Shown here in pieces: positions 51,432 through 62,194 of a stretch of DNA of 64,000 nt (its first letter is position 1; each line of letters begins with the position of its first letter). The DNA lies in the NCBI GenBank assembly GCA_004154925.1, contig QJNS01000217.1, positions 62,001 through 126,000 of the forward strand. The letters run 5' to 3'. Position numbers and translations under genes: made by a program. This DNA is from Monosporascus cannonballus (taxonomy: Eukaryota; Ascomycota; Sordariomycetes; Xylariales). The notes below the pieces were generated by a model that was not told where the DNA came from, made no database searches, and saw only the letters and a program-made list of their open reading frames with translations.

Positions 51432-53286
51432 ACGTACTAAAGAAGCTCGCGGAATACTTTTGACATCTCGTAAAAACAAATTCAAATTAATCAACTATAA
51501 TCTATCGAATCGACAAAAGTTAATCGGATTTTTTTTTCGATAAATATATTTATAACTTCTTTACATATACGCATATTATGTTCGAGCTTAGCGCATATAT
51601 TATATTTCTATCTCTTCGTTTTAACCCCTTTGCGATAATTACTTTTAATCGTTATTAGCTATATTTCTTCACTATTATCTTTTTTTCGTCTAAAAAAGCT
51701 TATCTCTTTTATATAATACGTATTTCTCCTTTTTGAAAACGTCTATTTTTGGCCGTTCTATATTTGTTTAAAATATAATTCGTTTTGCGTAAGTAGACGG
51801 GTTTTTTTTTTCGAAAAAAAGTAATTTCGTACAAAAGTCATAAATTGCTTTTTATCAAAAGATTAATCGATTTTATTATTTTTCCCGACGAATTACCGTG
51901 ATAATTTTTAATTTTTCTTTGCCAATAACGTTTTTACCTTATTATTTTACGAATATTTTTAAGAGTTTTCGTAAAAAGGAAAAAAAATAAAACCGGTAAA
52001 GATAAACAGTAAAACGGTTAATATAAGTACAACTAGAAAAATTTCTAAATCTGAAAAAACGTTATTAGGATCGAATAAAATAACTCTAGTTTTTGCAAAT
52101 TCGGATTTAATATTATGGAACATTATAACAGCTTTAAACGCGTTATAAAAGCCGGCGAGAAAAGATTTTTCGCGATATAAGTATAATAATATTACATTAA
52201 ATTTTCGATATAAAACGAATAAACGTATTTAAAAAATAAAAAAGTGAAATACGTCGAAAAATTAAAACCGATAAAAAAATAAGCAGGTATACAAAACGTA
52301 ATAATATTGTTATTCGCGTAATATTTTTCGAATTTTATCTAATATTAGATTGTATTATCGTCGAAAATAAAAATACATTTCGATCTTTTCGTACGCGTTC
52401 GAACATATTAATCGAAGTATTAGGTCTATTTTAGACCCAGTTTATTCGTTTAATTATTATTACTTAAACCGATTTTTTAACCGGCTAATAATACGTTTTC
52501 TCGATATCAAGATTTAAAGTAACTTTTTTTCGCTTTTCTAATAAATGGCAGCAATGTTTAATTTTAAAAATTAATAACTTAAATAACCGTTATTTATTTT
52601 TTTTCTTTTCTCATTATACTTAAGTTTTTTACGTTTTTTAGTACTGATAATTATTATATTTATTGCTATAAGAAGTTCTATTAAAAAGTCTGTTTTGTCG
52701 AAATTATATATATATTTTTGGGCGATATTGTATTCGTAATTATAATTCGAATAAGTTCGAATTACTTATAAAACGTTTCTAGATTTTCGCATAAAACCTT
52801 TTAATAATCGATTTTGCAATTTAAACACGTTTAAAAGTTTTTTTTGCCGTTTAATAAAGTTTCACGTCTTTTTAACGCCGACGCGTTCGGTAATACGTTA
52901 AGCAAATAACTGATTCGCTATATTTTTAATATGCTAAAATCGGATAAAAAACGTTCGCGTATTGAAGTCAAAGATTTGGTCGATAATCGATTGCTTTTCA
53001 ATCGGCGTCAATTTTCGTAATTTGGAGACGATAGCGATTCGAACGCCTTTATTATTAAATCGCGTTTTCAATGTAAAATACGAAACATTATAAGTAAAAC
53101 TAAGATTTTTTATAATTAAATTTCGGATTATTTTTTTTAGTTTAAAAAATTAAATTTATTTTAGATATTTTTATAAGTCGTTCTATATTGTAATTACTAA
53201 AAAAATAAGTAATTGAAATTAGATAGTGAAAATATTAGAAAAAGTGTCCCGCAAGCTTGTCTATCCCGCGAACTTATCTAGTACGT
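51432..53286 (-). mobile_element. RIP-degraded Fot1-like DNA transposon, copy B, nested in LTR element
   Basis: 1855 bp between TA dinucleotides at 51430-51431 and 53287-53288. The ends are inverted: ACGTACTAAAGAAGCTCGCG on the left, and the right end reversed reads ACGTACTAGATAAGTTCGCG. The sequence interrupted here is continuous in retrotransposon copy 2, where the equivalent site (60763-60764) carries a single TA, so the insertion boundary and target duplication are confirmed by an empty site. The element is related to copy A by protein and end structure but lies on the opposite strand. Confidence 0.92.
51541..53110 (-). pseudogene. Fot1-like transposase with zinc knuckle, copy B
   Basis: On the minus strand the segment around 53020-52970 reads RKLTPIEKQSIIDQIFDF, the same helix-turn-helix motif as copy A. 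Near the other end (about 51600-51560) it reads NICAKLEHNMRICKE, the CCHC knuckle with its His preserved and the final Cys present. In between are stops and TpA-converted codons. Limits are approximate because no intact start or stop remains. Non-functional. Confidence 0.8.
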
Positions 53287-56215
53287 TATTACAAATTATA
53301 AAGTTTTATAAAATTAATTTTATTTTAATAAATACAGATTATACCATTTAATCTAAGAATAATGTCGTTTAATTATCGATTATCGATTATAAGTGGTAAT
53401 TTGCTATTTTTTAAGTATGAAAAATATAAGATACTTTACAAATAATTTCGAAAATCGGATTTACTTTTTTTGTAATCGATTTTCTAGATATCTTTTTTTA
53501 AATTCATATTATTTATTTTTATAAAAGTTATAAATAGGGTAAATCTTTACCATTTTACTCGCTATATTTTAATAATTGTATATATACCTTTTTTAAAAAA
53601 ATCTATATATATTTATAATATAATAATAATATATTAATTAAGTTTTATAAAGTTTTAGGTTGCTATTTTAAATTATTATTTAATTACTTAAACCTTATTT
53701 TAATAATAATAACGATATATCGTATGTTTTAATATCTATTTTTGCTTATATTTTATAGATTTAAGTAATAAAATATTTATTATATGTTTATATATGTATT
53801 CGTTACTATTTCTGATCGAATATTGAAAATTTAATTTTTATTTATTTATTAATAAAGTATAACGCGAATTTGATTTAATCAAAGAATGTATTAATTAAAA
53901 TTCCGTATTATTATATTTATAGTAATAATAAGATTAAATCGTATTATCTAAATAAAACGATACCGAAATTAATTATTTAATATCATTTTTCACTAAAGAT
54001 TTCGAAATAATTAATTTCGCCTAAAGCTTTTTCGTTAGTATAAGCGAAATTTTAATCTTCGGTATTTGTAATTATATAAGATTTTAACCTATGTTTTTAT
54101 AATACTGTAAGTTTATCGATAATATTTAATATAGTATAATTTTCGTTTAAGTTCTGTACATTATTATTATGATATGCTAATATATTTTAATTTGTATATT
54201 TAAAGTTAAAAGATTATTAACAGCTTTTATTATTACGTTTAAAGTTTTTTGAGGTTTTTTTAACTTTTTACGGTTTTGATATTTTGTAGCTTTTTTATGA
54301 GTCACTTTTTTAACCTTTTCTCGAATTTGTCGAATTTTATTTATATTTTAATATGCAGTCTATTAAATTGCTCTATTTGTTATTTTTGTGGATATATTTA
54401 TTTTGTTTTAATTAGCTTAAAATTTCTCTTCTTATTAAGTAAATTGTTTTTTATATAGCGTATAATATTTTATTAATCTTTTTATAATTTATTATTATTT
54501 TAAAAAAGGTTTTTAGAAAATTACGGAATTTTTTAAAAATCTATTTTTTTTTCTTAAGGTTTATGGTAAATATCACTTAAAAATAAATATTCGTAATAAC
54601 TCTTTAGTAATATTTTCTTACGATATATTGAAATAACCTTTTATGATTTAATAATTACAATATTTATAAAATAAAACAGGTTTTTTTGAAGATATTATGT
54701 TCTTTTTAGTTAATTTTATAAAATTATTTACTTATTAGTTTCGTTTTATAAGATAACAGTTCGATAGTATTAATACTACCGTTTATTATTTTTATTATTT
54801 TTAGTTTAGTTAGAAAAATCGAATTTTTCTTATATATACATTCGATACGTTAAAAATATTTTTTATACGTTATATACTAAATATTTTCGTCGTTTATAAT
54901 ATATTCTAGATATTTTGTTATATTAATTTAGAATTTTAGGGCGAATACCTTTTATATATTCTTGATATTTCTTTAACTATTCTATTAAGACTTATTATTA
55001 TTTTTCTAACGTTTTTCGAATTAATTTCTTAGCTTTTCATATTTCCCGTCGAATTTCTTATTGTAATAAACTTATTTCGTATCGGGCCTAAATTATATTA
55101 ATAAATTTATTATCTTTTTAAATTATCTTTAAATTAGTTTTCTAGTATAAGTGTTTAATTTCTTTTATCGTAGCTCTTTATTTTTTTTGCGAGTATTTTG
55201 ATAATATTTTATTTTGCTATAATTTTCGCATTTATTCCGGTTTTTATCGTTATATTAAACCGTTTCGAATTTTATAAGTTCTAGTACGATATCATGTAAA
55301 ATATTATTATGTCGAGAGATACTGGTATTAATTCGAAATTTGTTATTATACTTACTTGTAACGTTTTTTATATGCTAAGTATATTATTAGTTATCGATTT
55401 TAATTACTAGGACTCTATAATTCGATAAACATTTAGATCGATTAAATTTAAAAAATTTCTTTTCAACAGTTTCTCAGCTGTCGAAAAATTTAGCCATTAC
55501 TGCTTTTTGTCTCCAATTTAGCTTTGATATTAATTACATAAACGTGTTATTGCAATTAAATATCAATTTTTATTATAATTAATAAATCTGTATTTCGGCC
55601 TTTATTCTTTCGTTTATTATTCCGAAAGTTTTTGTTAATATTTATTCGAATTGCTTATAATCGTTATATATTCGCATTATTTTAAGGTTTTGTTTTTTTA
55701 TAATAAGTTCGAATTAAGTAACCGCAATTTCGATAAATCGTTTAATTATAAATTTTATTCGAAGTATAAATATAGCAAATCGAATAAAAAAAATCCATAA
55801 TACGTTCGATATTATGTAAAAAAATAATTATATTTTTATGAAAATATTATTAAATAGTTTCGGCTTAAATGGTTTTAAAATCTTTTTAATATTTTAGTAA
55901 AGTTTAATTAAATAATTTAATTTGTTTGAAGTAGTGTTTTAATATTTAGAGTTTTATCTTTATTTTTAAGGTTTTTATATACTGCTTAAAGTAAAATAAT
56001 AAGGTTAGCGTTTTTCTCTTTAAGGTGAATAAAGCGTTCGTTTAGAAGATCTAATTGTCGAAGGACTTCGTTTCTGGTTAAACAGGGTTATTACTTTTTA
56101 TCATTTAAACTTATAGTATTATTAGAGATTTTGTAAGTTAACTGCTGGCTAGTAAATATAACATCGATAATATTACTTAAAGTTTAACGATATTACTAAA
56201 TAAAAATTTATACTG

Positions 56216-56610
56216 TATAACAGTTAAGCCGTTTAATTAACTATTAAACTTAAATTATGCAAATTTATATTAATACGAATATCGTAAGAATTTAAGTAAT
56301 AATATAGTAAATTTTTTATATTTTGTAATATTCCAGATATTTTAAGTAACGATATTTTAATATCGATAAATATTGCAAATTAAAGTTATTTAAATTATTA
56401 AAATAACGAACGCATATATAGCTTTTTAATATTTTATTAATTATGTTTGATTACGTCGCTTATAGTAATTATAATCTTTTGGTGATTATAGTCGTTTTTT
56501 AGTGATTACTGATGTGTTAATGACTATTTGTTACGTGATTTATAGAATAGGTCGTTTGATTTTTATCGTTACGATCGTTTTAGCAAGTTTAGGCCTGTTA
56601 GGTCGTAATA
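56216..56610 (-). repeat. Right (5') LTR of retrotransposon copy 1
   Basis: 395 bp, in the same orientation as 47965-48357. It keeps more G/C in its right half (GATTACTGATGTGTTAATGA), so it is less RIP-mutated than its partner. No clean 5-bp target duplication is visible (AAAGA on the left flank, AAAAG on the right). Confidence 0.8.
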
Positions 56611-57678
56611 AAAAGTTTTCGCTAAATAAGCGAAATACGATAGACAAAAACGCAACCGCCTAATTAAAGTTATTACGAACTAATGTTATTAATAATATAT
56701 AAGATTTTCGAAATTGTTCAAATATTATAGAAAAATATTTAGCGATTAATTTTTAAAATAAAAACAAGAAAATTAAATGATCTTAATTATAAAACTAAAT
56801 ATTATTATTAGAGATAAAATCGTAAAAATGATAAAGATGTAGGATTAAGAAAGAATATAGAATATTGGCGAGCTAACTAGCTATATATAGGTCTGCCAAG
56901 ATTATCTAATATAGTGACGTATAGACCTGCTATACTGGAACTGCTAGTATATCCGTATAATATCTAACAATTATAAGAAAATCTAAGATATTAAGCGTAA
57001 TGTATAAAAAAACCGAAAATGCTGTTTTAAAAAACTTATAGTTCTTTATAATAAATTGAAATCGAGAAAATTAATCTAATTAATGCGTATAAACAAGCTA
57101 TATTACGATTCGAAAAAGGATTACCAAAATAAAGAACTTAAACTAATTGTATTAATAATACGAAACCTCGACAACTGAAGTTTCGGAAAAAAATAATAAG
57201 TGAGAATAATAGTTCGACATTCTTTTTAAAGCTAAATCTATAGCAAAAAGGAACTCCTTAATATATATGCGAGAACCAGACTTTTTGATCAACCGAGACT
57301 GATTATAGACGTAACACTCTATCTCACTTCAATAGAATAAGGCTATTTTAATTTAAAATATGCGGATCGAGCGATTAAAGGCGTTTTTTAAAAAAATTAA
57401 AACAAAGCGACAAATCGCCGATAGATTTTTATATAACTTAAAGAATTTAGATATTAAAAGGCGAAAATATTGAATTTAAGCTGAAAGTAAAGATTTTTAA
57501 ATTAATATATTATTTTTCTTACTGCTTATAAAATTTTTAAATATAAAAGAATTGAAATAAAAAGTTTTCTAAAGTAATTATTTAACGTCGTAATAGAAGT
57601 TAACCGCATATAAGCTGTTTAACGTTAAGGCTAAGTATTATAGATTAAAAAAATAAAGATATATATTTTTATTTCTTA
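56611..57678. other. Spacer between retrotransposon copies, less mutated
   Basis: About 1.07 kb between the right LTR of copy 1 and the left LTR of copy 2. Parts (56640-56670, 56840-56990, 57240-57330) keep CpA and TpG (CAACCGAGACTG, AACACTCTATCTCACTTCAA), so RIP is milder than in the flanks. No frame, RNA gene or transposon terminus could be recognised. Confidence 0.4.
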
Positions 57679-58026
57679 TATATCAACTAAGAGTTAAACT
57701 AGTTATTAAACTTAAGTCGTAGGAGTATATATTAATAGAAGTATTATAGAAATCTAAGTAATTAATAACTTAGTTATGTTGTATAATATTAAAAGTATTT
57801 TAAATAACGAAGTTATATATTATAAGCTGTTGTTTTTTTAAAGTTTAAAAACGTAATATATGTATACATTTATACTAGCTTATTAAGTTATTATTAATAA
57901 GTTAATAATCCTGTTAATTGTCTTATTATTAACAAGTTAGTAATTTAGTTTTTAATTTAAATTGTTTTGTTTTTTGGCTATTTTTTACGACTATTCTTAA
58001 AGGCTGTAATTTGCTAAGTTGTAATA
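57679..58026 (-). repeat. Left (3') LTR of retrotransposon copy 2
   Basis: 348 bp, alignable with the two LTRs of copy 1 but with a short internal deletion. It starts TATATC and ends GTAATA. Confidence 0.75.
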
Positions 58027-58369
58027 CAATTTTCTTTTGTGACAACTTCTTCGTTCTTTTAATTATATTAAGTTATATTTTCAAACGTTATTTTCGTATA
58101 ATCAAATAATATTACATGTTAATTAATATAATTAAGATAAAAGAAAATTAACACTATATCGTATTTATAGTTCTTTAAAAGTTTTATTTCTTAAATAATA
58201 AAAACGTATTTTATTATAAAATATATATACGTCGAAATCGATTATATAATAGAATAAGCGTTTTTATTTCCATAGTTAATTACTATATAACTAACGCTCG
58301 TCATCCGTTTAAATAATTAATTATTAAAAAAAGTTTTATTTAAATTTTTTTTATTCGATTATTTCGTGT

Positions 58370-58566
58370 TTGTCACAGTCCCAAGTGGCACCTTGTAGAT
58401 ATATAGAGCAGAACAAGGCGGTTAGGGCTCGACTTGACAACGTTCCACTTTTAAGTGATATAATAGCTAGACTCTTGTTCTTTTATGCCGTAACAGTGTT
58501 CGTCGCTAACGATAACAATATTAAGTGCAAAATGCTAAGCGTATTAATGGTACTTTTTAGTTTTTA
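58370..58566. other. Small un-RIPed insert inside retrotransposon copy 2
   Basis: About 197 bp of ordinary base composition, beginning GTCACAGTCCCAAGTGGCAC, sit inside very AT-rich DNA. CpA and TpG are frequent, so RIP did not act on it. It spans one plus-strand frame of 65 codons without an ATG start, which I do not read as a gene. Copy 1 does not have it at the equivalent place. A solo LTR or other short late insertion is plausible. Confidence 0.6.
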
Positions 58567-61500
58567 AATAAATTCAATAATTTAGATTATTGTAAAATCG
58601 AAACGGTAATAAAAATCTAAATTTAAAAAGTATAAATATTATTGATTTGAATTCGATTATTTTATATGTACCGCTTTTATAAAATATTAATTGCAAAGTA
58701 ATTTTTAAATCTATTATTATTAGCAAAATATTTAATAAATATTAAATATTTATATTTTTTTGATTACTTTTTACATATTTATAAACTTTTAAAAGTTTTC
58801 TTAATTTAATTATGCTTTAAATAAATTCGTTTTTTATATATAAATTTATTCTCTTTTATACAGACTTTCACTTTATGTTTTTATGTTATTGTATTTCGTG
58901 TAGCCATTAATAATATTTCCTGTTAATTTAAGTAAAACAAAATTAAATATAATATAATTTTCGACGAAGACTTTAATTAGTAATTGTTTTTTGAAATTCT
59001 ATTGATAGTTTTATGTAAACTAATATATTTAAAATTATGCGTTTCATTAAGTTATTTTATTTGAATATTTTTTATAACGTAGTAACTTTTTTAAGCGGAA
59101 AATACTTTTTAAAATATTTATATATAATATTTAAATATTTATTACAAATTTTAATTTTACTTTTATATTTTGAATATAATTACTCAAATTACTTTAATAT
59201 ATATATTATTATAACGTTTATAAATTTATTATATATACATATCTAAATTCTTTTATTATTGTTATAGTAGTTACTATTACAAATTAATTACGTAATAAAT
59301 TATTTTTAATTTAATTATTATATTCGCAATTAAGACAATATTATAAGCAATTGTTTAACATTTGATTTAACTATTTTACTTATCTATTTACTTAAGATTT
59401 AGCTTTATTAAGTAATTTATAATATAACTAAAATTGGATTATAATGTTATATTAAAATTTTAAAATAAACCTAATAACTTTGTCGAAAGAATTATTGCAC
59501 AGTAATTTAAATATATTAAAATATTGTATTTATAAATATACAATATTAACTTAATATTAATATTTTTATAAAATAAAACGTAAAAGAATTCCGTTAGTTT
59601 ATTAATAATTATAAAACTATTATCATAATATATTTATATTATTAAATTTTTCAATTAAGAATCTTTAATAATAAAACTTAGAACAATTAAAGTTTGTAAT
59701 ATTTTTAAAAATAATAATTGTTATAATATTTTTTAAAGTTTAAGTTATTATATTTTTATTTTATTGTAAAAGCTGTAGTATTATAAAACCTTTTTAAGTA
59801 TTATTATTATTTAAAAGAAATAATAAATATATTAATATTATCTTAAAGTTTTTTTAAACTCTAAGGTATTTATGTAATTAATATTTATATATATAGCGTA
59901 TTATATTTTCTTAGTAGGTTTTTAAATTTTATAACTTATTTAATTTTATTTAATCTAAATCAAAGTTTAATTTTGTATTTAAGCTATTAGTTTTGCCGAT
60001 TTTAATTTTTTTCGTAAATAATAATGATGTTGAAATTTACTATCTTTTTTATATATTATAATTATATTTCCATAAGTTTTTTAATTATAGTAAAGCTGAT
60101 AAATTTTAATAATTTGAATAAAATTCAATTTAGTAAAGATCTTTTTTAAAGAAAATATCAAATACCTAATAAAGTATAATAATAATTATAAATTCCATAT
60201 TTTAGATACTTTAACTAAATTCGATTATTTTACCTAATATAAAACAATATAATATATTATAATTTACTTATATTATTATTGAATTACAATGTTTAAGATA
60301 TAATTTAACATATTATCTTTTATTTTAATTCAAAGTAATAAAATATATATAATTACTCTTGATATATTTATAAGTATGATTTAATTTTTAAAAAATCATC
60401 ATTATTTAAACTATTTATTTTAAAAGATTTATATAAAATTAAATAAAAATATCATAACTTTATCTAAATTTCGATCAAAACTCTTATAATACTAAAATAT
60501 TTTTTACTATAATTAATGCATACTATTCTAAAATTATAATGAGTCTTTTAAAGATTATTTTAATATCTTTTGAGATAACAATATGCAAAAAAAAGATGGA
60601 AATAGATTTATAATATATAATTTATTATTCGTTAAGAAATCATATATAGGTTCGTAAATTTTATTAATATAATTTAATATTTAAGCAACTTGTATTTTAT
60701 TTTTAAGATAATTTTATTTACAATTTAAACGTTAATAACAATATATTTATAGTAAAACTAAATATTATAAAACATGAAATTTTATAAAAGTGTTATTTTA
60801 TTTCAGTATTTAATAATAATATTATTTAATTATTTATAATCGATATTAAATGTAAATTTTTAAAACACGAAAAATTAAGATGTTTTAAAAATAATTTCGA
60901 AGGTTGAATATATTAGTTTTATAATCGCTTTTTAAATCCATTTTAAAATACATATAATATATTCTTATGAAAATTTTAAATAAAGTAAGATTTTGTAATC
61001 ATAATCTTTAAAAAAATTATTAATATTTGCATTATTATAATGATATATTTTTAAGGATTCTTTTTAATTTATTATATTATTATTATAAATTGTTATTTAG
61101 TTACTTAAAATTTACCTTAATAATTTTAACGATATATTGTATTTTGTGGCATATAATCTTTTATATTTTATATTTTTAGGTAATACCTTTATTATCGTAT
61201 TCTTCTATTTATATATTTTGTTATTTTTAATTTAGTATTAAAATTTCGTTTTTTAAATTCTTTATTATTTACTTAAAGCTTTGTAATAATATATTGATTT
61301 TTATTTAAATTATTCTTAGTTTTAAAAGAAAATAACATCGAAAAGTATTAATTTTTATTATTTTTAAATTAAGATTTTAAAATAATCAATTTCGCATTTA
61401 ATGTTTTCAGTATTACAAACAAACTATTCACGTTCGATATTTGTAATGATATAAGTCTTTAATTTATAATGTAAATTAATATAAACTTTTCAATACCATC

Positions 61501-62194
61501 TAATATAATATGATTTTTATTTAAAGTTTCGTAATTTCCTAATACAGTATATTAATATATTTCGATTCACATCTTTAAAAGAATAAGATTATTAACAATT
61601 TTTAATAATATATTTAAAATTTGTTTTACAAATCTGGATAAAATTTTTTCATGTTTTATTATTTTATGGTTTTTTTACAAATAACTTTTTAAACCTTTTT
61701 TAATTTATTAAATTATACTTATATTTCTATATATAACCTATTAAATTGCTATATCTCTTATTTATGTTCGCATATTTCATCTTTGAAATAATATAATTAT
61801 TTTAAATTTTATTATTATTTTCTATTAATTATTTTTTTCATTATATACCGTCTAATTATATCGAATTAATCTTTTATTTCTATATTTTTAGGTTTAAATA
61901 TAAAATTTTATTTTAATAGCTTTTTTATATTCATAGTTTAAGATAAATAGTAATTAAAAATTAAAATTCGTAAAAAGTTTCGAATAAAACCTTTTTGCAA
62001 TATATATTAATTATATTTGTAACAAATTAATAATTATATTAATCGTATAACAAAGGCTTTTTCAGTAAATAATCTTTCTAGTTAATTTTATAAATATGTA
62101 TACTTATCGGTTAAAGTTTATAAAATAATAATTTATAAGTATCTATATTCTTATTTACCTATTTTATAATTTTTTAATTTAATTAAAAGTTAAA

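Larger units (their letters stand above)
47965..56610 (-). mobile_element. LTR retrotransposon copy 1, RIP-degraded, with nested insertion
   Basis: Two direct repeats of about 394 bp (47965-48357 and 56216-56610) flank an interior of about 6.0 kb once the nested Fot1-like element (51432-53286) is removed. The repeats begin TATAAC (ancestrally TGTAAC, one RIP change) and end GTAACA or GTAATA. Directly right of the left repeat the minus strand reads a purine run (AGAAAAAAAGAAAA), a polypurine tract. This places the 3' end on the left, so the element is on the minus strand. The interior aligns along its length with copy 2 at 58027 onward. Minus-strand frames are Lys/Ile/Asn-rich and full of stops. 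I could not assign Copia or Gypsy with confidence. Confidence 0.82.
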
